A stretch of 12,213 bases of DNA from an uncultured Bdellovibrio sp. Its GTDB lineage: Bacteria > Bdellovibrionota > Bdellovibrionia > Bdellovibrionales > Bdellovibrionaceae. The stretch covers positions 1 through 12,213 of the forward strand of contig CAMLMF010000035.1 of the NCBI GenBank assembly GCA_946480995.1, given 5' to 3'. The notes below the pieces were generated by a model, which saw only the letters and a list, made by a program, of their open reading frames with translations, made no database searches and was not told the DNA's origin. A program made the position numbers and the translations under genes. Of the stretch, positions 1-5,707 are shown one piece after another. Numbering within the stretch: the first letter of the stretch is position 1; each line of letters begins with the position of its first letter.

Positions 1-653
1 AGCGACTTCATCGCTTCACGGTGACTTTCTTTGAACGGATAGGGTTCTGACGATAGCAGGATAAGGTCAGGATCGATTTGTTTCATCTCCGACTCACTTA
101 GCTCCGGGTAACGCGATCGTTCCACAGCGTTGATTAAACCCAGCCGGGAGAGCATGCAATCAATGAAAGTATTTTTGCCAGCCGCCATCCAGGGTTTTTT
201 CCAGATTAGGTATGTGACTTCGTCATAGTTTTTTGATGGTTTTTTTACCCACTCTTGGAAGCCTGGAATTTTTTGGTTGTTCCATTGTGCTGGCGGCGCT
301 TCGACGACATCTAGGCACGCGGCTGACCATTCGATTAGATTGGCGTTTTTAAAGTGATCGCCTAAGCGTTCTAATTCTTTTTGTAGCGCTGCTATCGATG
401 ACACATGTGTTGCTAAATAAGGCACCGGGCATTCTTCGGCCATCTCTAAGGGATTTTCTTCTTGATCTAACAGAACTAAATCTGGCTTTAAATCCATCAC
501 TAATTCCCAGGACACTTCTTTGGTGCCGCCGACGATGGGGATATTGGTGATTTTTTGTGGAGGATGGATGCAAAAACGCGTGCGGCCAACGACGTTGACT
601 CCGGCTTTTAAAAGCGTTTCTGTCCAAGATGGGACCATGCTTACAACTCGCAT
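1..653 (-). CDS. BtuF-like helical-backbone metal/cobalamin receptor, no signal peptide (partial)
   Basis: The frame is open from an ATG at 653 to the window edge, giving 217 codons with the C-terminus missing. It begins MRVVSMVPSWTETLLKAG, followed by VGRTRFCIHP (22-31), PIVGGTK (39-45) and LKPDLVLLDQEEN (55-67). This is the order seen in the N-terminal lobe of BtuF/FhuD-type periplasmic-binding proteins (helical backbone metal receptors). The second lobe follows with WKKPWMAAGKNTF (151-163) and QIDPDLILLSSEPYPF (192-207). Family members bind cobalamin or iron chelates for an ABC importer, but this one starts directly at the first beta strand with no signal peptide or lipobox, so it is probably cytoplasmic and its ligand is unknown. 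A strong AGGAGG lies 6 bases upstream of the ATG and a good sigma-70 promoter precedes it, so the start is secure. No transporter genes are visible. Family sure; ligand and role unsure. Confidence 0.85.
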   Translation of the reverse strand, partial: MRVVSMVPSWTETLLKAGVNVVGRTRFCIHPPQKITNIPIVGGTKEVSWELVMDLKPDLVLLDQEENPLEMAEECPVPYLATHVSSIAALQKELERLGDHFKNANLIEWSAACLDVVEAPPAQWNNQKIPGFQEWVKKPSKNYDEVTYLIWKKPWMAAGKNTFIDCMLSRLGLINAVERSRYPELSESEMKQIDPDLILLSSEPYPFKESHREAMKS

Positions 654-670
654 TATTTTCCTCCTGCAAT

Positions 671-699
671 AGATTACCCACTGGGCCATTCAGAGTCAA
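671..699 (-). promoter_or_regulatory. Sigma-70-type promoter for the BtuF-like gene
   Basis: On the minus strand, TTGACT (699-694), a 17-base spacer and TAATCT (676-671) match the sigma-70 consensus closely. The predicted start near 664-665 falls at the edge of the AGGAGG ribosome site, so the leader would be only about 12-15 bases long with the Shine-Dalgarno at its 5' end. Confidence 0.6.
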
Positions 700-704
700 A
701 AAAC

Positions 705-733
705 TTGACCCCTTTTCGGGGCCGTCGGACTAT
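705..733 (+). promoter_or_regulatory. Sigma-70-type promoter for the reductase/hydrolase pair
   Basis: TTGACC (705-710), a 17-base spacer and GACTAT (728-733) make a fair sigma-70 promoter. Its -35 box is only 5 bp from the -35 box of the opposing promoter. The spacer holds a CCCC-TTTTC-GGGG inverted repeat (709-721), and GACCC (707-711) pairs with GGGTC (734-738). Transcription would begin near 740, and a GAGG ribosome site (749-752) sits 7 bases before the ATG at 760. Confidence 0.5.
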
Positions 734-759
734 GGGTCCCCTAACAGCGAGGTTCATTT

Positions 760-2052
760 ATGACGCAGCTATTTCCTCTTCGTGAGAAGCCAGCATTGAG
801 TCCCTACAAGAAGGGCGATGTTCTTGTGCTTTTCGGCGAACTTTTTTCCCGAGGCTATGCCAACGGTCTGGTTGAAGAAGCCGAACGCCGTGGAATGACA
901 ATCGTGCGCGCCACTGTCGGCCGCCGTGAAAAAGATGGCGCCCTTCGTGCTTTGAATGCCGAAGAAACGGCCAACATTCCGCAACCATTTATCAATATTC
1001 CTCTAGAAGCTGGTTTTGACATGGAGCCAGACTCCAAGGGTGTGACTCCTTGTGATCAACTTAAAGACATTAAGCTTTCTGATTGGGACCAAGCAAAACT
1101 TGATTGGCCATCGATTGATGAGTCCGAAAAAAACGGAATTGCGCGTTTTAAAAAGAACACCGAGCTTTTCATGAAAGAACTTGAAAAGCACATTCCTGCC
1201 GGCGCCAACGTCTTGTTTGCACACTTAATGGCTGGCGGCGTTCCGCGCACGAAAATCATTATGCCTTTGTTAAATCGTGCATTCAAAGGAACTGGCGATC
1301 GACATATTCCGACCCAAGCTCTTTTGGATTCGCAAATAGGCCAATTCTGTTTGCGTAACTTTAAAGAAGTGACTGCCGAAACATTCCGCCATTTGATTGA
1401 AATTTCAGCTCCGCTGCGCAAAAAAATTGAAGCCCAAGGCAACAATGTGTCTTACACGGCTTACGGTTACCACGGCACGGAAGTTTTGATTCGCGACCAA
1501 TACATGTGGCAAACATACACATGTTATTTCCAAGGTTGGGCAAAAATGGCTTTGGAACAACATGCTGAAAACTTCGCCAAACAAGGCGTGCACTGCTGCG
1601 TTTACAACTGCCCAGAGATCTTAACGAACTCAAGTTCCGTCTTCCAAGGCGTTGAAGTATCACTTTATCCTTTGCTTTCAGCTATTCAAAAAGACGCTGG
1701 AGATAAAAAACACGGCGAACAAGTTTTGGCTCAATGCAAAGACTTGCTGAAAGACGACGTGACCTTTGCGCAAATTAAAAAATTCACTGATGATTATCTG
1801 ACCAATGATCTGACTTTGGCTTTTTCGAAATACGATAAGTGGCCACAGCATTCACGCCAAGATCAAATGGAGTACATGCTTTCAAGCTCTGACACATTGT
1901 TTGAAATGCACAAAGACCAAAAGAATTTAATCACGGCAGTGTTAAGTGAAGTCGTATTTAAATCATGCGGTTATGTGATGTTGCACGACTCATGGAAACC
2001 CAAAGCACCTGTCGCATGGATCGGCCACGATCTTGTCGCACGTTGCATGTAG
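760..2052 (+). CDS. SDR-type reductase, probably FabMG-family enoyl-ACP reductase
   Basis: A 430-residue protein with no signal peptide. The N-terminus (20-54) has a beta-strand then GELFSRGYANGL and a helix, like the Rossmann nucleotide-binding start of short-chain dehydrogenases. A second strand-turn (VLFAHLMAGGVP, 151-162) follows. Around 253-290 the layout matches the SDR active-site helix and next strand: Y253-x8-K262, then MALEQHAENFAKQGVHC and a C-P-x(3)-T turn. Tyr-x8-Lys is the spacing known for FabV enoyl reductases; Tyr256 would instead give x5. From memory, closely similar Bdellovibrio proteins are named as the FabMG family, a divergent enoyl-ACP reductase type. If so, it would reduce trans-2-enoyl-ACP with NAD(P)H in the last step of fatty acid elongation in the cytoplasm. 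A tail of about 130 residues is unexplained. The next gene starts 6 bases after the stop, so the two are probably co-transcribed. Fold likely; enzyme name tentative. Confidence 0.6.
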   Translation: MTQLFPLREKPALSPYKKGDVLVLFGELFSRGYANGLVEEAERRGMTIVRATVGRREKDGALRALNAEETANIPQPFINIPLEAGFDMEPDSKGVTPCDQLKDIKLSDWDQAKLDWPSIDESEKNGIARFKKNTELFMKELEKHIPAGANVLFAHLMAGGVPRTKIIMPLLNRAFKGTGDRHIPTQALLDSQIGQFCLRNFKEVTAETFRHLIEISAPLRKKIEAQGNNVSYTAYGYHGTEVLIRDQYMWQTYTCYFQGWAKMALEQHAENFAKQGVHCCVYNCPEILTNSSSVFQGVEVSLYPLLSAIQKDAGDKKHGEQVLAQCKDLLKDDVTFAQIKKFTDDYLTNDLTLAFSKYDKWPQHSRQDQMEYMLSSSDTLFEMHKDQKNLITAVLSEVVFKSCGYVMLHDSWKPKAPVAWIGHDLVARCM

Positions 2053-2058
2053 GTAGTT

Positions 2059-2901
2059 ATGTCAGTTCAGGCCGGAGAAAGTTGGATTCACGACAAGTAC
2101 AAGTTCTTCGGTCTGTCTTTATCAGGCATCCGCACTGCCATAGCGATGCCTGAGTTGTCCTTAAGCTTCGATGTCGCTCAGGGATATCCGTTTCTTTTAA
2201 ACTTAAAGCATTTCTTTATCTCCCACGGCCATCTTGATCATGCGGCTGGAGTTCCGTATATCATTTCGCAAAAAGCGATGAACTCCCAAGACGCTGGCAA
2301 CTTCTATATGCCACCTTCGCTGGTGGAACCTTTAGATAAAATCATGAAGCTGTGGCAAGAAATCGAAAAGCACGAATACAAATACAACTTCATCCCAGTA
2401 ACCCCAGGTCAAGAATTTCACTTGAACGCGCAAACCTTCGTAAAAGTTTTCGCCACAACCCACCGCGTGGAATCTTACGGGTACACCGTTTTTGAAACCC
2501 ACAAAAAACTAAGATCCGACCTTGCAGGCCTAAAACAAAACGAAATCGTCCAACTGCGCCGCGAAGGTAAAGAAGTTAACGAAACACATCACATTCCCGC
2601 AGTAAGCTTCACCGGAGACACACAAATAGAGTTTTTAGAAAGCTGCGACTGGATTAAAAAATCCAAGATCCTTTTTTTAGAAGCCACCTATTTAGACGAA
2701 AGAAAAACCATCGCCCAGGCAAGACAATGGGGCCACACCCATTTAGAAGAAATCATCCCAAGACTAAAAGACCTAGAATGCGAAAAGATCGTCTTCATCC
2801 ACGCATCAAGCCGCTATTCTGACAAAGAAGCCCTAAAAATCCTGCAAACAAAAATCCCCAAAGAATACCACGAACGCATCGCCCTATTCCCCGGCCGCTA
2901 A
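2059..2901 (+). CDS. Metallo-beta-lactamase-fold hydrolase, tRNase Z-like
   Basis: A 280-residue cytoplasmic protein with the full metal-site layout of the RNase Z branch of the MBL fold: HGHLDH at 56-61 (H56, H58, D60, H61), H135 in TTHR, D187 in SFTGDT, the EATYLD strand (209-213) followed by GHTH (225-228), and H248 in IHASSRYS, the last resembling the THFSSRY box of tRNase Z. All expected ligands are present, so it should be an active metal-dependent hydrolase. tRNase Z removes the 3' trailer of precursor tRNAs. The family's flexible arm is not obvious, although the segment at 143-175 (charged, Lys-rich) could be a reduced version or a substrate-specific insert. It starts 6 bases after the reductase stop with only a weak ribosome site (TAGGTAG), suggesting translation coupled to the upstream gene. 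Length is shorter than full RNase Z (about 300). It could be a phosphodiesterase-like relative with a different substrate. Confidence 0.75.
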   Translation: MSVQAGESWIHDKYKFFGLSLSGIRTAIAMPELSLSFDVAQGYPFLLNLKHFFISHGHLDHAAGVPYIISQKAMNSQDAGNFYMPPSLVEPLDKIMKLWQEIEKHEYKYNFIPVTPGQEFHLNAQTFVKVFATTHRVESYGYTVFETHKKLRSDLAGLKQNEIVQLRREGKEVNETHHIPAVSFTGDTQIEFLESCDWIKKSKILFLEATYLDERKTIAQARQWGHTHLEEIIPRLKDLECEKIVFIHASSRYSDKEALKILQTKIPKEYHERIALFPGR

Positions 2902-2910
2902 AACAAAAAA

Positions 2911-3134
2911 AAGAGAATTCCTTGATCCACTATCGGAACGCCGATTTAAGGTTGGGTATTTGAAAATACCTGATCGAAAGGAGGCCTTCGTGGGCGCCAC
3001 GATGGCGCGCATCCGACAGCGAAGCTGGCGGACCACGATTGAGCATGGATGCGTGCCGACTGAAGCATCAGGTATTTTCAAATACCCAACCTTAAATCCC
3101 GCGCGGGCCCGAGAGCGGACCCCAGGAATCTCTT
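2911..3134. repeat. 224-bp fold-back (long inverted repeat) element between convergent genes
   Basis: The interval between two convergent genes is a large inverted repeat. The inner arms, 2943-2974 and 3067-3098, are perfect reverse complements over 32 bases. Each inner arm also contains its own hairpin, GGTATTT-GA-AAATACC on the left and its complement on the right. The outer arms, 2911-2942 and 3099-3134, are diverged reverse complements sharing in order AAGAGA, TTCCT, TCC, CT and TCGG, with a few small indels. Together this gives terminal inverted repeats of about 64 bp around a 92-bp GC-rich spacer. The heptamer TAAAACA occurs outside both ends (2899-2905 and 3134-3140) and may be a target-site duplication. 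I could not recognise the element. It could be a MITE/REP-like dispersed element, a structured RNA, or a bulky bidirectional terminator, although no long T-run follows it. No credible gene lies inside. Confidence 0.85.
2975..3066. other. Structured spacer of the fold-back element
   Basis: The spacer between the 32-bp arms is GC-rich and full of nested hairpins: CGAA/TTCG (2975-2978 with 2987-2990); GCGCCA-CGA-TGGCGC (2994-3008); CCG-A-CAGC-GAA-GCTG-G-CGG (3013-3031); and GCATCC (3009-3014) with GGATGC (3047-3052), extendable to 9 bp with one G-T pair. This density of pairing suggests that folding of an RNA or single-stranded DNA matters. The strand is not decided, and I match it to no known RNA family. 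Confidence 0.45.
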
Positions 3135-3846
3135 AAAACATGTCGTTGAGATCCAACCAAAGCTTCCGAGTTTTCATCTTCTTCGTCTTAAGGTACTCAA
3201 CCCAGTCCATAGCACTGCGTTTCTGCCAACTTTCAGCCAAGTTCGCTGCAAAAATCAACGGACCATAACCTTGTCCCATGATTTCTTTCGGCGGACGAAG
3301 AGCTGTTAACATCTCAGGACCATAAAAGGCCGTTGGCATCAAACGATCACGCTCTGACAATTCACCGATAATCAAAGCTCCATGGGTTTGCCCCAATAAA
3401 GTTCTGCTTAAAGGACCCGACGCTTCCGAAGGCTTCGGTGCCCCGGCAGAGCCCACAACAACTAAACCCGAATCTGCTTTTTTATTAAGCAGCTCAAGCA
3501 CCGCACGATTGTCATCATTAATACGGAAATTAAAATCAAAAAAGACGAAACTTGTGCCAGCAGGCAAAGACTCTAGCCGCTCATGCAAAGCTTCCATGTC
3601 CACTTCGCCGACTTTATTGTAGGGCGTATAGTTGACGATTTCGCAGTTTTTGCAGGGACGAGATTTTTCTAAGAAAAGAGGTTTGATTTTAAGCTCAAAC
3701 TCTTCTGCGCGCTGCTGACCGAAATAGATCACCGTGGTTTTCGTGGACGGCACGGACGCCTGCGCCCATGTTGCTCCGCAAGACAACGTCATTAACGCAG
3801 TCCAAAGAATAATTTTTTTGAAATTCCAGAAATTGCACTTAGTCAT
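3133..3846 (-). CDS. Exported protein of unknown role with a degenerate subtilase-like C-terminal half
   Basis: 237 residues beginning with a clear Sec signal peptide (basic MTKCNFWNFKK, hydrophobic IILWTALMTLSCGATW, cleavage probably after AQA at 30), so periplasmic or secreted. A C-x-x-C pair (C65, C68) may form a disulfide. Residues 124-205 follow the order of the C-terminal half of S8 subtilases: a strand like the one before the oxyanion Asn (SGLVVVGSAGAP, where Asn would be A135), a VGA-like strand with charged turn (ALIIGELSERDRLM, 157-170), a YGPE segment (175-178), and GYGPLIFAANLA (193-204) in the place of the GTS-AAP motif. The catalytic Ser is not there and no Asp or HGTH motif is seen upstream, so if the relationship is real this is an inactive relative. 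The start has a poor ribosome site (a G-rich run 11-15 bases upstream), but it is the ATG that gives an intact signal peptide. The subtilase link is my reading by eye and unproven. Confidence 0.7.
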   Translation of the reverse strand: MTKCNFWNFKKIILWTALMTLSCGATWAQASVPSTKTTVIYFGQQRAEEFELKIKPLFLEKSRPCKNCEIVNYTPYNKVGEVDMEALHERLESLPAGTSFVFFDFNFRINDDNRAVLELLNKKADSGLVVVGSAGAPKPSEASGPLSRTLLGQTHGALIIGELSERDRLMPTAFYGPEMLTALRPPKEIMGQGYGPLIFAANLAESWQKRSAMDWVEYLKTKKMKTRKLWLDLNDMF

Positions 3847-3854
3847 AGAGTCAG

Positions 3855-3900
3855 TTTGCCCCCGGCCTTGCTTTGATGTCGACTTTTTTCAGTATTTAAT
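3855..3900 (+). promoter_or_regulatory. Probable control region of the PLD-family gene
   Basis: The gap between the divergent genes (3847-3898) contains TTTGCCCCCGGCCTTG (3855-3870), nearly the same as a sequence in front of the AAA_28 gene. It also has an AT-rich TATTTAAT (3893-3900) that could be a -10 box, although no good -35 lies 17 bases before it. No convincing promoter was found for the minus-strand gene. Confidence 0.25.
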
Positions 3901-5056
3901 GAACAATCGACATATGGAGTCATGGGACAAAGTTCGCTTATTTTATACTGGAGACGACTTCTTTCAAAGTCTCATCTCTGACATTCGTAACGCCACTCGA
4001 AGCATTACGATTGAAAGCTATATTTTTTCCTACGACCCACTGACCATCGAAATTTTAAAAGAACTCAAAGACGCCCGCGAACGCGGCTGCACCGTCAAAA
4101 TTGTTGTCGATGGTTTTGGCTCCTACTATAGCATTCCGCAACTGGATGAGGCTTGCGATGCCTATGGCATTGAACTGCGCGTATTTCATCCCTTCCCCTA
4201 TCCTCTGCAGATTGCGCGAAACCTTTTCAAAAAGAAATCTGCCAACCGTCCGTTCTTGATGAAACGCATGAACCGTCGCAATCATCGCAAGATTGCATTA
4301 ATCGATGAAAAGCGCGCTTACTTAGGAAGCTTTAATTTCACGCAAGAGCACTGTGCAAAATATGTGGGTTCGCAAGCCTGGCGCGACACGGGGGTTTATG
4401 TCGAAGGCTCTCCTGTGCGTTGGATGGTCTTGTCTTTTCAACTGACCTATTTACGTACTTTTATGAAGGGGCTGTTGAATTGGGTCGACCGTTGGAAGAT
4501 GCGCACCGATTTGGCGCACGGACCTTTGCGCTTAAATACCACGCAGAAAATGCGCCGAGAATTGTATCAAGATCTGTTGCGACGAATTTCTCGGTCGCAG
4601 TCACGCATATATATCACGACGGCCTATTTTTTACCCAAGCGTTCTTTACTAAGAGCTTTATTAAAAGCAGCCCGCCGAGGCGTGGATGTGCAGATTTTGA
4701 CTCCGGGAAAATCCGACGTTCCCGCCGTCAAATGGGCGGCCTTTTATATTGTGCGCTTCCTTTTACGAAAACGCGTGCAGATTTTAGAATATCAAAAATC
4801 AATTTTGCACGCCAAAACGATGATCATCGACAACGATGTTCTGGTCGGCTCATTTAACTTAAATCATCGCAGCATCTTGCATGATCTGGAAGTCGAAGTG
4901 GTGCTGAACGATCCGCCAAGCTTAGCCAGCATGTTAAAACAATGGCACACAGACTTGCATCACTCCCGCCCTATTTCCGAAAAGGATCTTTCCGCCCCAT
5001 CATGGCTAGCGCGCATCGTGTACTCTATTGCATTCCGTCTACGTTATATGCTCTAG
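3899..5056 (+). CDS. Phospholipase D-family / cardiolipin synthase-like enzyme, two HKD motifs
   Basis: About 385 residues. Numbered from the ATG at 3914, it has two complete HKD motifs, H124-R-K126-x4-D131 followed by GSFNF, and H299-A-K301-x4-D306 followed by GSFNLNHRS. The N-terminal part (LFYTGDDFFQSLISDIRNA, then VKIVVDGFGS) is typical of bacterial cardiolipin synthases, which join phosphatidyl groups through a phosphohistidine intermediate at the inner membrane. It lacks the two N-terminal membrane helices of ClsA and is closer in length and form to ClsB-type enzymes. Arg- and Lys-rich stretches suggest membrane surface binding. The reading frame extends back to 3734, but that part is antisense to the exported-protein gene. 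ATGs at 3899 and 3914 are both possible, neither has a ribosome site, and homology begins at the second (MESWDKV). The AAA_28 gene starts 45 bases downstream, so an operon is possible. Family secure; cardiolipin as the product is likely, not shown. Confidence 0.85.
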   Translation: MNNRHMESWDKVRLFYTGDDFFQSLISDIRNATRSITIESYIFSYDPLTIEILKELKDARERGCTVKIVVDGFGSYYSIPQLDEACDAYGIELRVFHPFPYPLQIARNLFKKKSANRPFLMKRMNRRNHRKIALIDEKRAYLGSFNFTQEHCAKYVGSQAWRDTGVYVEGSPVRWMVLSFQLTYLRTFMKGLLNWVDRWKMRTDLAHGPLRLNTTQKMRRELYQDLLRRISRSQSRIYITTAYFLPKRSLLRALLKAARRGVDVQILTPGKSDVPAVKWAAFYIVRFLLRKRVQILEYQKSILHAKTMIIDNDVLVGSFNLNHRSILHDLEVEVVLNDPPSLASMLKQWHTDLHHSRPISEKDLSAPSWLARIVYSIAFRLRYML

Positions 5057-5064
5057 TTTTTTGC

Positions 5065-5090
5065 TTTGACCCCCGGCCTCTTTATAGAGG
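5065..5090 (+). promoter_or_regulatory. Conserved GC-rich motif with a hairpin covering the ribosome site
   Basis: TTTGACCCCCGGCCTC (5065-5080) resembles the sequence before the PLD-family gene. CCTCT-TTAT-AGAGG (5077-5090) forms a perfect 5-bp hairpin whose 3' arm is the only Shine-Dalgarno-like sequence (AGAGG, 11 bases before the ATG at 5102). TTGACC (5066-5071) could be a -35 box, but GGATTC, 17 bases on, is a poor -10. Confidence 0.3.
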
Positions 5091-5101
5091 ATTCTTTAAG
5101 T

Positions 5102-5707
5102 ATGAAACCTTACGTCAAAGTTGCCATCACGGGAGGCCCCTCAGGGGGAAAGACTACTCTTATCGAAACTCTGAAAAAAGAGTTGGGACAAAAATGCTCT
5201 GTCGTTCCTGAAGCGGCCAGCATTTTATATCGCGGTGGTTTTCCACGCTATAAAGAACCGCAAGCTGTGATTCATGCGCAAAAAGCAATTTATGCCACGC
5301 AACGCGAGCTTGAAGATTTGATTTGTTATATCAGCCCCAAACCCTTGATCGTCTGTGACCGTGGCTCCTTGGATAGCGTGGCTTATTGGCCTTCCAGCGA
5401 AGACAACTTCTTTAACGAAGTTCACAGCACCCGCCAAGCTGAACTCGCACGCTATGACTGGGTCATTCATCTCGACACCGCTTCTATAGACGGTTACGAC
5501 ACCAGCAATCCGATTCGCACCGAAACTTTTCAAGAGGCCTGGGACTTAAACGACAAAGTAAAAAAAGCCTGGGAGGGTCATCCACGCCGCGTGGTGATCA
5601 CCCATAGCGCCGACTTCTTGACAAAAATAACCACCTCCTTAGCCGTGATCAAAGCGATCATGGCCCACAAAAGTGCCGAAGAAATTCATGAGGAGATTTT
5701 AAAATGA
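5102..5707 (+). CDS. AAA_28-type P-loop NTPase (NadR/Ttd14-like fold)
   Basis: 201 residues from the ATG at 5102. The Walker A motif GGPSGGKT (11-18) follows the first beta strand (KVAITG). CDRGSLDSVAYWP (85-97) matches the conserved D-R-G motif of AAA_28 proteins, and HLDTAS (123-128), NPIRTET (136-142), W147 and AWEGHPRRVVI (156-166) match the family's C-terminal signature. Family members bind ATP or GTP. The bacterial ones are mostly uncharacterised, some related to the kinase domain of NadR, and eukaryotic Ttd14 binds GTP and phosphoinositides. A TTG at 5066 would add 12 residues, but these overlap the conserved GC motif and homology begins at MKPYVKV, so ATG is preferred. The stop overlaps the next start (ATGA, 5704-5707), so production is probably coupled to that of the exported barrel protein. 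A nucleotide-dependent role linked to the envelope is inferred from position only. Confidence 0.8.
   Translation: MKPYVKVAITGGPSGGKTTLIETLKKELGQKCSVVPEAASILYRGGFPRYKEPQAVIHAQKAIYATQRELEDLICYISPKPLIVCDRGSLDSVAYWPSSEDNFFNEVHSTRQAELARYDWVIHLDTASIDGYDTSNPIRTETFQEAWDLNDKVKKAWEGHPRRVVITHSADFLTKITTSLAVIKAIMAHKSAEEIHEEILK

Noticed and set aside
349..699. 116-codon open frame on the minus strand at the left end
   Set aside because: It is a frame shadow. The BtuF-like frame in the same region has family motifs, a strong ribosome site and a promoter.
1965..2153. 62-codon plus-strand frame across the reductase/hydrolase junction
   Set aside because: It overlaps two genes with clear family motifs and is in a different frame from both.
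2884..3081. Open frame of 65 codons on the minus strand inside the fold-back element
   Set aside because: It lies across the inverted repeats and hairpins, overlaps the end of the hydrolase gene, has no ribosome site and reads as a by-product of the repeat.
3734..3898. N-terminal extension of the PLD-family gene
   Set aside because: It is antisense to the signal-peptide region of the minus-strand exported protein, and homology to PLD enzymes begins only near 3914.
5066..5101. TTG start for the AAA_28 gene
   Set aside because: The extra 12 codons cover a conserved GC-rich motif and a hairpin, and the family fold begins at the ATG at 5102.
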